Part shown: positions 42,467-51,311 of the stretch, in pieces
Layout of the letters: every line of letters starts with the position of its first letter
Numbering within the stretch: position 1 is the stretch's first letter
Source of the DNA: JAKSSM01 sp045629065
GTDB lineage: Bacteria; Bacillota; Clostridia; Peptostreptococcales; Anaerovoracaceae
DNA length: 55,469 nt
Assembly: GCA_045629065.1 (NCBI GenBank)
Contig: JAZQQK010000005.1
Location: forward strand, 1 to 55,469
Direction: 5' to 3'
Made by a program: the position numbers and the translations under genes
Notes under the pieces: generated by a model
Told to the model about the DNA's origin: nothing
Database searches by the model: none
What the model saw: only the letters and a program-made list of their open reading frames with translations

Positions 42467-43135
42467 CTACATAAATAGGCAGAGCAGAATTGGTATAAAC
42501 ATGGCTGGCATCAGATCCATAACCTTTATTTTAGTTACGCCAATCATATTAAGTCCTATAACTGCTACAAGGATTGAACCCGCGCAAGTCATTTCATTTA
42601 AGCAATACTCTGGTGCGATATATGGTGCTAAGAGCACGATTGCGCCCTGATAAATAATGATAGGAATTGCACTAAATATTACGCCATAGCCAAGTGATGA
42701 GGCCATTACAGCCGCAGTTACTCCGTCCATAACACCCTTTGTCATAAGTACGCTATTGTCACCAAAGCTTGCCTGGATGCTTCCTATAATAGCCATAGCA
42801 CCTACGCAGAATAAAATTGAAGCCGCAGAGAAACCTTTTGCGAATCCGCCAGTTGCCTCTCCCTTTGCGAACTTTTCTTCTATCTTTCTGGCACCGTTAT
42901 TCACTCTGTCATCGAGTTTAAGTACGTATCCGATAATTCCACCAATTGACATAGAAAGAACCGTTATAAGGGCATTTTCGCCGCTTAACGAACCACTAAT
43001 ACCAATATATATTGCGCAAAGTCCGTTTGCTATCAAAAGCAGATCTGCAAGTTTCTTTGGTATATGTTTGTTTGCTATCATTCCGATAAGTCCGCCTATT
43101 GCAATAGCGGCGGCATTAAATAATACTCCTAACAT
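42467..43135 (-). CDS. DUF554-family membrane protein
   Basis: The 222-residue protein is built of about six or seven hydrophobic segments with glycine-rich turns (AAAIAIGGLIGMIANKHIPK at the start, GFAKGFSAASILFCVGAMAI in the middle). It matches the DUF554 family, which is widespread in Firmicutes and of unknown function, possibly a transporter. It follows whiA by eight bases and closes the murB-PHP-rapZ-whiA unit, in the place where other Firmicutes carry crh or an unrelated gene. Confidence 0.8.
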   Translation of the reverse strand: MLGVLFNAAAIAIGGLIGMIANKHIPKKLADLLLIANGLCAIYIGISGSLSGENALITVLSMSIGGIIGYVLKLDDRVNNGARKIEEKFAKGEATGGFAKGFSAASILFCVGAMAIIGSIQASFGDNSVLMTKGVMDGVTAAVMASSLGYGVIFSAIPIIIYQGAIVLLAPYIAPEYCLNEMTCAGSILVAVIGLNMIGVTKIKVMDLMPAMFIPILLCLFM

Positions 43136-43143
43136 TTTCTCTC

Positions 43144-44103
43144 CTAGTCATATTGTTTAGCTATTTGCTCTATTTTTCTAAGTCTGTTATTTACACCTGA
43201 TTTCGTGAGTGGTGGATTGCAAAGTTCTCCTAAAGCCGCAATTGAAACATCCGGGTGTTCAAGTCTTAAGCTCGCAACTTCTGAAAGTTCTGGAGTTAAG
43301 CTTTTAAGGCCTGTACGTTCCACAATCTTAGTAATCGCTTCCACTTGCCTCATTGCCGTGTCTATAGCCTTATCAGTGTTTGCATTATCGCAGTTCACGG
43401 CGCGCTTAGCTGAGTTAACAAGACCTTTTTTAATTCTAATTTCTTCTAAAGCGAACACCTGCGTGCTAGCTCCCATAATGGCAAGCGTATCTGAAATGTA
43501 GTCTGCCTTCTTCATGTAGACAACGTATTTTGAACCACGCTTTGTAACCTTGGCAGCAAGGTCTACGAATGTACCGATCAGCTTTTTAATATTATTAGCT
43601 AATACCTCACTGGAAACCACGAACTCGAGGTCGTAACTCTTTTCAGGATTTGCCATAGTGCCAGAACCTAAGAAGGCGCCTCTTAAATAGGCTTTTCTAC
43701 AGCACTTGCTTCTAACAATACCGTCATATATACCATCTGAAATGTAGTTATAGCCCTCTTTTACTAAAAGAATTCCACACTCTCTTAAAATCTGTTCGCT
43801 CTTATTCGCCGGATCGATATTAATAATATAAGAAACCTTTTTATCCTTGGCACTTTTTTGGACCGAATAGCCCTCGCCGTAGTCCAGTGTGGTCTCAATG
43901 CTGAAATACTCTTGCAAAAGTTTCTTATAGTGTCTTGCTATCGCAGGGTTTTCTGTTACTACCTTAATATTATATTTTCCTAGACCAGCCAAGCTGATAC
44001 TTCCAGCCACTCGAATAAAGCCGGATATCTCTGCTAGCATACAGCATTTCTTTTCCGGAATGATTCTGGATAATTCATTTTTTGTTTCGAGTGAAAATGA
44101 CAT
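43144..44103 (-). CDS. whiA: WhiA-family DNA-binding regulator
   Basis: WhiA joins a degenerate LAGLIDADG homing-endonuclease-like domain to a C-terminal helix-turn-helix. In actinobacteria it drives sporulation genes, and in Bacillus it affects division and chromosome segregation. The 319 residues have SFSLETKNELSRIIPEKKCC at the start, the CRKAYLRGAFLGSGTMANPE segment, and the DNA-binding end (LRLEHPDVSIAALGELCNPP then KSGVNNRLRKI). It follows rapZ by 20 bases with no yvcK between them. Confidence 0.95.
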   Translation of the reverse strand: MSFSLETKNELSRIIPEKKCCMLAEISGFIRVAGSISLAGLGKYNIKVVTENPAIARHYKKLLQEYFSIETTLDYGEGYSVQKSAKDKKVSYIINIDPANKSEQILRECGILLVKEGYNYISDGIYDGIVRSKCCRKAYLRGAFLGSGTMANPEKSYDLEFVVSSEVLANNIKKLIGTFVDLAAKVTKRGSKYVVYMKKADYISDTLAIMGASTQVFALEEIRIKKGLVNSAKRAVNCDNANTDKAIDTAMRQVEAITKIVERTGLKSLTPELSEVASLRLEHPDVSIAALGELCNPPLTKSGVNNRLRKIEQIAKQYD

Positions 44104-44123
44104 GTTTACCGCCTAGGTTCTAA

Positions 44124-44975
44124 TTACAATTCTCTATGTGTGAGCTTAACTGTGCGTCCGTCTTCTGTGAAGATTCGTGCGACTTCGTTAGCGATTGCAA
44201 CTGACCTATGCTGACCGCCAGTGCAACCGAATGCGATAGTTAAACTGTATTTTCCTTCCTTGATATAGCAAGGAATTATTCTATCAATGATTTCTTTTGT
44301 ACGAGCGAGGAATTCCTTTGTGATGTCGTGCTTAAGGACATACTGGCTAACTTTTTTATTATTGCCTGTAAGTTCTTTCAAACTATCTACATAGAAAGGA
44401 TTCGGAATAAAACGCACATCGATTACGCAATCGGCTTCGAGAGGAATTCCTTTCTTGTAGCCAAAGCTCATGATGTTAAGTGCGAAGCTTTGAGTTGCAG
44501 TTTCATCCACGAAAAGTTTCTCGAGTTCAGAGTTAAACTCTGCAACCTTCATATTGGATGTGTCCACTACGTAGTTTGCATGTGCTCTAAGCTCGGCCAA
44601 AGCTTCTCTTTCCTGCTCAATAATCTTCTCGTTAGCTGTAGTCGCTGTAAGCGGATGCATTCTACGAGCCTCGTTGTATCTTCTAATGAGCACCTCGTCG
44701 CTAGCCTCAATGAAGAGAATCTTGAAATCTACGTTTTCATCCTTTTCAAGTTCTCTAAGGTTTGCCTGAAGGTCATTAAAGAAAAGTCCACCTCTAATAT
44801 CAACTACAAATGCTGCCTTTTCAACTTTGCGGTTGCCCGTCAGTGTAAGTTCTATGAAGTTTTTGATTAGTGCAGGTGGCATATTATCTATGCAATAAAA
44901 GCCCTTATCCTCAAACCAATCTGCGGCCTTTGTTTTGCCTGCGCCTGATAATCCTGTGATTATTACTACTTCCAT
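44124..44975 (-). CDS. rapZ: RNase adapter / nucleotide-binding protein RapZ (YvcJ)
   Basis: A P-loop protein; in Escherichia coli RapZ targets the small RNA GlmZ for cleavage and in Bacillus YvcJ influences competence. The 283 residues show Walker A ITGLSGAGKTKAA at the start, FIEASDEVLIRRYNEARRMH in the middle, and the C-terminal TIAFGCTGGQHRSVAIANE motif. ATG 44975 is preceded by GGTGAG; a TTG at 44999 is in frame but less likely. It lies 38 bases after the PHP gene. Confidence 0.93.
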   Translation of the reverse strand: MEVVIITGLSGAGKTKAADWFEDKGFYCIDNMPPALIKNFIELTLTGNRKVEKAAFVVDIRGGLFFNDLQANLRELEKDENVDFKILFIEASDEVLIRRYNEARRMHPLTATTANEKIIEQEREALAELRAHANYVVDTSNMKVAEFNSELEKLFVDETATQSFALNIMSFGYKKGIPLEADCVIDVRFIPNPFYVDSLKELTGNNKKVSQYVLKHDITKEFLARTKEIIDRIIPCYIKEGKYSLTIAFGCTGGQHRSVAIANEVARIFTEDGRTVKLTHREL

Positions 44976-45013
44976 GCTCTCACCTATGTTTTTATGCAAT
45001 ATTCTATTCGCAA

Positions 45014-45814
45014 TTATTTTTTGGCAATGTTTACTATTCTTTCTGGATCGATTCCGGCTTCCAAAGCTCTAATTAGCTGTGGTTCAAACATACCCACGTT
45101 TTCGGGTTTGTGTGCATCAGAGCTGATTACAAACTTCACATCGAAGCCTGCTGCAACCTTTAATTCGTCGACCGTCATGTGTTTATGCTTGCCATTTATC
45201 TCAAGAAGTGTTCCAGTTTCTTGGCAAGTCTTTGCGATATCATAGATATCGAATGGTCCCTTATCCCCTGGATGAGATAAAATCTCTATATGGTTGCCAA
45301 TCTCTTCATTGTATTTTAAGAGATTAATAATCATACCTGTGTTTTTTACCATGAGCATGCTGATTGGCGCCTGATACTCACCGTTTTCGTCGAGTTCGTA
45401 CTTCAATCCATCATTGCCATTACGTTTTCTATAGATATAGTTAGGAATCATGCCGGCTCCTATTGTTGAATAGTGATAGCCAGCAATCACTAAGTCTAAT
45501 TGCTTCGCATCCTCTAAGCTAATATCCATAAATGGTCTTCTGAGCTTAGTGTTTGCTTCCACTCCCAATAGAACTTCCACATCCGGATATTTTGCACGAG
45601 CGGCCTCAATGTCGGCTCTCATTTTTGGAATATCACTCATCCTCATTCCAAATCTAAAGTTGGAAGGTCCATGCTCCGTAATTGCTATAGACTCTATGCC
45701 CTTCTCGTGCGCCACTCTCACATTATCTTCAATGGTACCAGTACCATGAGAATAGATCGTATGAGTATGATGGTCATATATCATTCTATATTTTTTAACT
45801 TCTTCTTCGTACAT
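45014..45814 (-). CDS. PHP-domain metal-dependent phosphoesterase
   Basis: The 266-residue protein has the PHP fold with metal ligands in DHHTHTIYSHG at the start, ITEHGP, EANTKLRRP and the late SSDAHKP. It is the size of the YcdX and histidinol-phosphatase-like group, but its position between murB and rapZ, conserved in Clostridia, argues against a histidine role. The substrate is unknown. Its ATG overlaps the murB stop codon (TAATG). Confidence 0.85.
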   Translation of the reverse strand: MYEEEVKKYRMIYDHHTHTIYSHGTGTIEDNVRVAHEKGIESIAITEHGPSNFRFGMRMSDIPKMRADIEAARAKYPDVEVLLGVEANTKLRRPFMDISLEDAKQLDLVIAGYHYSTIGAGMIPNYIYRKRNGNDGLKYELDENGEYQAPISMLMVKNTGMIINLLKYNEEIGNHIEILSHPGDKGPFDIYDIAKTCQETGTLLEINGKHKHMTVDELKVAAGFDVKFVISSDAHKPENVGMFEPQLIRALEAGIDPERIVNIAKK

Positions 45815-46713
45815 TAAATAATTCTCACTTCTGGCTCTAACATTACGCCAAACTTATCATAAACTGTATTTTGAATTAAGTGCATCAATTGAACGATGTC
45901 CTTGGAAGTTGCTCCACCGATATTGATGATAAAGCCCGCATGGAGTTGGCTTACCTGTGCGCCACCGACCGTTAAGCCTTTAAGGCCTGCATCTTCGATG
46001 AGCTTTCCTGCAAAATACCCTTCTGGCCTCTTAAAGAAAGATCCGGCAGATGGATATTGTATCGGCTGCTTGGAATTGCGCTTTTCAGCGAAGTCTTTCA
46101 TATTGGCTACAATTTCGGCCTGGTTCCCACTTGTGAGTTCAAATATGACTTCAGTAACTATATATCCATTTTCCATTAAAGCTGAATGCCTATATCCCAT
46201 ATCCAAATCTTTCGCTTCAACAATCTTGGATTCCTTGCCATCAGGTGTAACCACATGAACAGATTTTACCAAATCCTTCATCTCTGTTCCATAAGCTCCA
46301 GCATTCATAAAGCATGCACCGCCGATAGATCCAGGTATCCCTGAAAGTGCTTCGAATCCTGCCAAATCATCGCTGGCTAAAGCCCGTGCAAATGTAGACA
46401 TGAGCACTGCTGCTCCGGCTGCTGCAGTAGTACCATTAATCTCAATCCTGCCAAAATCTCCTTCGCTGGAGAACATGATGACAACCCCATCATAGCCCTC
46501 ATCACTAAATATGGTATTCGAGCCATTGCCGAGAAGCATGTGTTTAATATTATTTGAAGTCAAAAACTGCAGGAGCTTTTTTAGTTCTTCTTCGTCCTCG
46601 ACCTCGACAGCGTACTTTGCCTTACCACCTACTTTGAAGGTTGTATAAGCTGACATGTCGCAGTCTTTATAAACTTTTAACTCTGGGTTTTCACCCAAAT
46701 ACTTTTCCATCAT
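45814..46713 (-). CDS. murB: UDP-N-acetylenolpyruvoylglucosamine reductase
   Basis: Reduces the MurA product to UDP-N-acetylmuramate, the second committed step of peptidoglycan synthesis. The 299 residues have the FAD-binding segments LLGNGSNTIFSDEGYDGVVI and SGIPGSIGGACFMNAGAYGTE. The catalytic serine is in PSAGSFFKRPEG and the glutamate is in the final LEPEVRII. This is the short type II form of Gram-positives. Two ATGs in tandem open the gene. It heads the murB-PHP-rapZ-whiA-DUF554 unit; murA lies about 3 kb upstream in another unit. Confidence 0.96.
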   Translation of the reverse strand: MMEKYLGENPELKVYKDCDMSAYTTFKVGGKAKYAVEVEDEEELKKLLQFLTSNNIKHMLLGNGSNTIFSDEGYDGVVIMFSSEGDFGRIEINGTTAAAGAAVLMSTFARALASDDLAGFEALSGIPGSIGGACFMNAGAYGTEMKDLVKSVHVVTPDGKESKIVEAKDLDMGYRHSALMENGYIVTEVIFELTSGNQAEIVANMKDFAEKRNSKQPIQYPSAGSFFKRPEGYFAGKLIEDAGLKGLTVGGAQVSQLHAGFIINIGGATSKDIVQLMHLIQNTVYDKFGVMLEPEVRII

Positions 46714-46761
46714 AATTTTGCCTATTCGCTCCTAGGAGCATACTAATTATTCATTATTGTA

Positions 46762-46797
46762 AAAAAGAGACCATGAATTAATTCACGGTCTCTTTTT
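46762..46797 (-). terminator. Terminator after tRNA-Arg
   Basis: An 18-base stem (46762-46779 / 46780-46797; arm AAAAAGAGACC with one mismatch further in) is followed on the minus strand by T residues. It lies two bases after the encoded CCA of the tRNA. Confidence 0.85.
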
Positions 46798-46799
46798 GG

Positions 46800-46876
46800 T
46801 GGTGCGTCATGGGGGACTCGAACCCTCAACCTTCGCATTCGTAGTGCGCGACTCTATCCAATTGAGCTAATGGCGC
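46800..46876 (-). tRNA. tRNA-Arg (anticodon ACG)
   Basis: A 77-base tRNA including an encoded CCA (46800-46802). The anticodon loop is CTACGAA; A34 would be edited to inosine to read CGU, CGC and CGA. By hand folding I find one mismatch in each of three stems: C4-A69 (acceptor), G27-A43 (anticodon) and A50-C64 (T arm). The D stem has one G-U. It sits behind a perfect consensus promoter and ahead of a strong terminator, so it is expressed. Confidence 0.88.
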
Positions 46877-46907
46877 AAATCAAAGTGCTTTCGCACTCGA
46901 CCGTATT

Positions 46908-46936
46908 ATTATACAAAGAAAAGACAAAAATGTCAA
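46908..46936 (-). promoter_or_regulatory. Perfect consensus promoter of tRNA-Arg
   Basis: On the minus strand TTGACA (46931-46936), 17 bases, TATAAT (46908-46913). The start would be about 25 bases before the tRNA. The leader contains a GTGC-GAAA-GCAC hairpin. Confidence 0.9.
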
Positions 46937-46945
46937 AGCCTTTTC

Positions 46946-47338
46946 TTAAAATCTGTCGCTGTAGTTAATCATATCTCTAAGGTGTCCGCCCTTTGCTTTT
47001 GCTTTTTTATGTTCCTTAGGCGTTTCATTTTTGTCTTCGCTTTCAGCATGCATAGTCTTGTGTTCTATGTGCTTAAACGCGATGTCAAGAATATCAACCA
47101 CATGCTGGTCATCGAGCGAATAATAAATGTTCTTACCATCTCTTCTCGCCTTTACAAGGTTTTCATCCTTTAATAGCTTGAGCTGGTGTGATACTGCAGA
47201 CTTTGTCATGCTTACGGCCTCTGCAATATCGTTAACACAAAGTTCGCCCTTTGAAATCGTATATAGAATTTTCATACGAGTCTCATCTCCAACAACCTTG
47301 AAGAAACTAGCACTCTTTTTGATTAATTCGTCTTTCAT
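46946..47338 (-). CDS. ArsR/SmtB-family metal-responsive repressor, CzrA-like
   Basis: A 130-residue winged-helix repressor (VNDIAEAVSMTKSAVSHQLK reading head). The alpha-5 helix has D77-Q-H79, ten residues, then H90-I-E-H93. This is the D-x-H-x10-H-x2-H zinc/cobalt site of CzrA and SmtB. Only one cysteine (GELCVND) remains at the alpha-3 site, so arsenite or cadmium sensing is unlikely. The tail is rich in His, Lys and Glu. It lies four bases after the TauE/SafE gene. Metal identity is inferred. Confidence 0.88.
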   Translation of the reverse strand: MKDELIKKSASFFKVVGDETRMKILYTISKGELCVNDIAEAVSMTKSAVSHQLKLLKDENLVKARRDGKNIYYSLDDQHVVDILDIAFKHIEHKTMHAESEDKNETPKEHKKAKAKGGHLRDMINYSDRF

Positions 47339-47342
47339 ATCT

Positions 47343-48062
47343 TTAGAATAAATTTGTAATACCAGCGATTCCGACCATTATGTATGTCGTCATCTTTAAC
47401 TTGTTTTGGTCAATCTTCGTTACCAGTTTAGAGCCAATCATACCACCCACTACTATCATGAGAGAACCGAGTATTATGATAGGGATATGCTTTACTCCTA
47501 TAATTCCCTTCACGATTCTCATGACAAGGTTATATGTACTAGTGATAGCAAAGAAACCTTGTGTCGTAGAAATGTAGCGTTCAGGTGTTTTAAGTTCAGA
47601 CATGAAATATAGGATGATGAGTGGTCCACCTATTCCAAAAAGCGCCGAACATATACCTGAAAAAGCAAAGAAGAAAATTGCGATTGCCAGTGGCATATGC
47701 ACTTCTTTCTTCCTCATGCTTGCAGTCAAATAGTAGATTGAAAGCAGTATCAAGAATATGCCAAAGGCTATTTTAAGAGCCTTTTGTGGGAGAGATGTGG
47801 ATATAAAAATAAACAGAGTTGAAAAAGGTAAATAGATAGAAGCTGGGAGAATGATTTTCTTCCATTCAATTACTTTTCTATATCTCCATACCAGTGAATA
47901 ATTCAGAAAAGTATTGCATGTGGCAGATATGCCTGATGCCTGAATCAGTGGTGTGAAAATATATGGGAAACCGAGCATCATAACGATGCCAGCTCCGAAT
48001 CCCGCTATCGATTGTACCATTCCAGCAGCTAATGCCAGAACTCCCACAATAATATAAGTCAT
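47343..48062 (-). CDS. TauE/SafE-family membrane transporter
   Basis: The 239 residues hold about seven or eight membrane segments, with the duplicated family motif: GFGAGIVMMLGFPYI near residue 23 and GIGGPLIILYFMSELKTP near residue 144. Members export sulfite, sulfonates or related anions, and many are unassigned. It overlaps the fbp stop by one base and is followed by the CzrA-like gene. This raises the possibility that this branch moves a metal or a metal-linked anion, but that is inference. Confidence 0.85.
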   Translation of the reverse strand: MTYIIVGVLALAAGMVQSIAGFGAGIVMMLGFPYIFTPLIQASGISATCNTFLNYSLVWRYRKVIEWKKIILPASIYLPFSTLFIFISTSLPQKALKIAFGIFLILLSIYYLTASMRKKEVHMPLAIAIFFFAFSGICSALFGIGGPLIILYFMSELKTPERYISTTQGFFAITSTYNLVMRIVKGIIGVKHIPIIILGSLMIVVGGMIGSKLVTKIDQNKLKMTTYIMVGIAGITNLF

Positions 48063-50011
48063 TAATATGTTTCCTTAATCTTGCCTTCTTTGAAAGCAAC
48101 AAGCAAATTTTCCAAATCACCAATCTTGTCCAATAAAATTGGGCCTTGATCAGTATCTGAAATTCTAAGACGCTTAGGTAAATCCTCTACGGACATCATC
48201 TTAGGTGAGTGGAACTCTTGAGTTCCATCAGCCTGAAGTGGGCTATATGGCTTATGCTCTGCAAGTGCCATAAATCTTGAGTTAAAGATGAACGTGTAAC
48301 CTGCGATTCCAGTTTCTTTTTGGTATGCCTTTGACATTCCGCCATCGATTACATAGAGCAGTCCTTCGCCCTTGATTGGTGATTCGCCATCTTTGAACTT
48401 TACAGGAACATGTCCGTTTAATATTTTTCCAGTCTCTGGATTCAAGCCGAACTCACGCAAAATCTTTACGCAGAGTTGCTTGTCATCTCTAAGTTTATAG
48501 TAAGGTCTAGTTGGTTCCTTATGTGATGCCTTGTCGGCAATAAACAATCTTTCGAATGTTGTCATCTTTGACTTTCCAAAGAGTGGAGAGTCTCCGCCGA
48601 GCCATAAGAACCACATAATGTCTCCTCTGATTCCTGTCTCGTCAGCCTTATATGGAGCAAAGAAGCTCTTTCTTACTTCTTCATCCAGGTAGTCCATAAG
48701 TTCCTTGCCGGAAAGTTTTACATCGTTAACTTCAACCTCTTTGAAATTACCATCTTCATCTACTGGGATGCAGCCGTGGTATAAGAGGTTTCCATTAGCT
48801 ATTTTGTAAAGTGCTCCGTGAGTGAATAAGAAATTGATATGTCTCTGAAGTTTCTCTGAATTTAAGAATGATGCAGAGAGTCCTTCGAGAAGTTCTTCCT
48901 CTTCAGCTGTGAGCTTATATGGATCGGCAGGGTCAACAGTTGGGAAGTTCGTGTCTCTTAAAGGCCACTCAACACCTTCTACCATTACCGTGCCCTTTTT
49001 TAAATCCAATTTATCTAATAAAAGTCTTTCTTCAAGTTTATATTCAGGGTGTGCTTTGATTCTCTGGCCCTCTACCTTAAACTGGCAAATCGCAATCGCT
49101 TTGTGCATCTTTGCTGCGAGTTCATCGTCGATAGGGTCATATTTGTTCAAATCCAAAACATGTGGTTTAAACTTCTCGCATGGATCATTGCCATAGTACT
49201 TTTCAGCAAATGATGCGAGCGGTCTAAGGTTAATACCATATCCAACTTCGAGCATATCAAAGTTGTTATAGCTTATATTCATTCTGAGTAGGTTAGTGAT
49301 GCATGCCCAACTTCCTGTAGCAGCTCCCATCCAAACCATATCGTGGTTGCCCCACTGAAAGTCTACATCGTGGAAGTCCATGAGGAAGTCCATAATCTTA
49401 TCAGGATGCGCGCCTCTGTCGAATACGTCACCGATGATGTGGAGTTTATCAACGGCTAATCTAAAGATGGAGTCAGCCAGAGCAATGATGTACTCTTCCG
49501 CTAAGCCCTGTTCAACAATGGCAGAAATGATTCTATCGTAGTAGCTTGCACGGTTGGCCTCGTCATCCGCGTGGAGAAGTTCGTCCATACTGTATGCCAT
49601 GTACTTTGGCAATCTGGAACGCACTTTATATCTTGTGTATTTAGTTGAAACTGATTTGCAAATCGTAATCAGACGATAAATTGATGCTTCGCACCACTTA
49701 TCAAAATCTTCCTCAGATTTCTTTCTTCTGTTGATCTCTGCTTGAGCGTTATATACAAGAGCTGCGAGTCTTTCTCTTTCTTCGTCATTAAGTTCCTCTG
49801 AGAAGTGCTCATCAATTTTGCTCTTGATAGTTCCGGATGCGCTTCTAAGCATATGGATAAAAGCCTCATGCTCGCCGTGGAGGTCCGAAAGGAAATATTC
49901 TGTTCCTTTAGGTAAAGCGAGTATAGCCTTAAGGTCAACGATTTCTGCTGAAGCAGCCTGACGATTAGGATAATCCTTTGCTAATCTTTGTAAATACTTT
50001 AAATCTGCCAT
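48062..50011 (-). CDS. fbp: Fructose-1,6-bisphosphatase, class 3
   Basis: Gluconeogenic phosphatase of the Firmicutes-specific class 3. The 649 residues carry a calcineurin-like metallophosphatase core split over the chain: FLSDLHGEHEAFIHML near 42, IIGDVFDRGAHPDK near 197 and FQWGNHDMVWMGAATG near 219. A later metal histidine is in ILNGHVPVKF. The length matches Bacillus Fbp. It lies 17 bases after murA and overlaps the transporter gene. With pyc in the same window it indicates a gluconeogenic capacity. Confidence 0.96.
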   Translation of the reverse strand: MADLKYLQRLAKDYPNRQAASAEIVDLKAILALPKGTEYFLSDLHGEHEAFIHMLRSASGTIKSKIDEHFSEELNDEERERLAALVYNAQAEINRRKKSEEDFDKWCEASIYRLITICKSVSTKYTRYKVRSRLPKYMAYSMDELLHADDEANRASYYDRIISAIVEQGLAEEYIIALADSIFRLAVDKLHIIGDVFDRGAHPDKIMDFLMDFHDVDFQWGNHDMVWMGAATGSWACITNLLRMNISYNNFDMLEVGYGINLRPLASFAEKYYGNDPCEKFKPHVLDLNKYDPIDDELAAKMHKAIAICQFKVEGQRIKAHPEYKLEERLLLDKLDLKKGTVMVEGVEWPLRDTNFPTVDPADPYKLTAEEEELLEGLSASFLNSEKLQRHINFLFTHGALYKIANGNLLYHGCIPVDEDGNFKEVEVNDVKLSGKELMDYLDEEVRKSFFAPYKADETGIRGDIMWFLWLGGDSPLFGKSKMTTFERLFIADKASHKEPTRPYYKLRDDKQLCVKILREFGLNPETGKILNGHVPVKFKDGESPIKGEGLLYVIDGGMSKAYQKETGIAGYTFIFNSRFMALAEHKPYSPLQADGTQEFHSPKMMSVEDLPKRLRISDTDQGPILLDKIGDLENLLVAFKEGKIKETY

Positions 50012-50028
50012 TTTATCTCTCTTTCACA

Positions 50029-51297
50029 TTATTCGACTCTAGTGATATCTGCTCCGAGTTTCGAAAGCTTCTCGATGAAGTTTTCGTAACCACGTTCAAT
50101 GTGGAAAATTTCTGAAATCTCTGTTGCTGAGCTTGCGGAAAGTCCAGCGATTACAAGTGCGGCTCCTGCTCTAAGGTCTGTAGCCATTACCTGGCCACCC
50201 TTAAGTTTTGATACGCCTTTGATAGTTGCTTTGTTTCCTGCGGTCTCAATGTTAGCACCCATCTTATTTAGTTGTGCTACATGCATGAATCTATTCTCAA
50301 ATACTGTTTCGATTACTTCGCTTTCGGCTTCAACAGTTGAGAGATAAGCCATAAAAGGAGGCTGGATGTCTGTAGGGAATCCTGGATAAGGCAATGTCTT
50401 AATATTAGTTGCCTGGTGTGGTCCCAAATCTCCTCTAACGATTAAATCATCGTCGCCGACTTCGACCCTAGCTCCGCACTCTCTAAGCTTAGCGATTATT
50501 GGCTTAACGTGATCAGGGACTGCATTCATAATGTGAACGCTTCCCCTAGTCATAGCAGCAGCCAACATAAATGTGCCAGTTTCGATTCTATCAGGAATAA
50601 CTGTATGGTTTACACCCATAAGTTCAGTTACGCCTTCAATCTTAATCGTATCTGTTCCTGCGCCCTTAATCTTAGCACCCATCTTATTCAAGAAGTTTGC
50701 TAAGTCTACGATTTCTGGCTCTTCAGCAGCATTTTCAATAAATGTTGTTCCCTGCGCGAGAACTGCAGCCATCATGATGTTTTCTGTCGCACCTACTGAT
50801 GGGAAGTCCAAATAAATCGTTTCGCCTATGAGGCCTTGTGGGCCTGCTGTAGCCTCGATATATCTTTCCTCGTCATTTTCTGTTATCACTGCTCCAAGAG
50901 CCTCTAAACCCTTTAAATGGAGGTCTATAGGGCGCTTTCCGATGGCACATCCACCTGGAAGCGGAATTCTTGCACGTCCTTTTCTGGCGAGAAGTGGTCC
51001 CATTACAACGAATGAGGCTCTCATCTTGTCAACTAGTTCATCTGGGGCATCAGTGGATTTGATATCCTCAGTGATAATTGAAACAACGCCTTTTTCTTTT
51101 TCTGAAATTTTTGCACCCAATGAAATTAGTATTTCCTTCATGACTGCAACGTCACTCAGTTCAGGTACGTCTTTTATTACGCACTCTTTCTCTGTGAGAA
51201 GTGCAGCTGCCATAAGTGGAAGAACTGCGTTCTTTGAACCGGAAATTACGACCTCTCCTCTAAGAGGGCCGTTTGGGTTAATAAGGTATTTAGCCAC
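50029..51297 (-). CDS. murA: UDP-N-acetylglucosamine 1-carboxyvinyltransferase
   Basis: First committed step of peptidoglycan synthesis: transfer of enolpyruvate to UDP-GlcNAc. The 422 residues start with SGSKNAVLPLMAAALL and hold the catalytic cysteine in PGGCAIGKRPIDLHL, so the enzyme keeps the fosfomycin-sensitive residue. The late GLGHP-equivalent region and the VLRAGAALVIAGL-like motif (TDLRAGAALVIAGL) are intact. It lies 14 bases after abrB and is followed by fbp. Confidence 0.96.
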   Translation of the reverse strand: MAKYLINPNGPLRGEVVISGSKNAVLPLMAAALLTEKECVIKDVPELSDVAVMKEILISLGAKISEKEKGVVSIITEDIKSTDAPDELVDKMRASFVVMGPLLARKGRARIPLPGGCAIGKRPIDLHLKGLEALGAVITENDEERYIEATAGPQGLIGETIYLDFPSVGATENIMMAAVLAQGTTFIENAAEEPEIVDLANFLNKMGAKIKGAGTDTIKIEGVTELMGVNHTVIPDRIETGTFMLAAAMTRGSVHIMNAVPDHVKPIIAKLRECGARVEVGDDDLIVRGDLGPHQATNIKTLPYPGFPTDIQPPFMAYLSTVEAESEVIETVFENRFMHVAQLNKMGANIETAGNKATIKGVSKLKGGQVMATDLRAGAALVIAGLSASSATEISEIFHIERGYENFIEKLSKLGADITRVE

Positions 51298-51311
51298 AAT
51301 ATTTCTCCAAA

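Noticed and set aside
44328..44870. A long plus-strand open frame antisense to rapZ.
   Set aside because: It has no ribosome binding site or family resemblance and mirrors the codon structure of rapZ.
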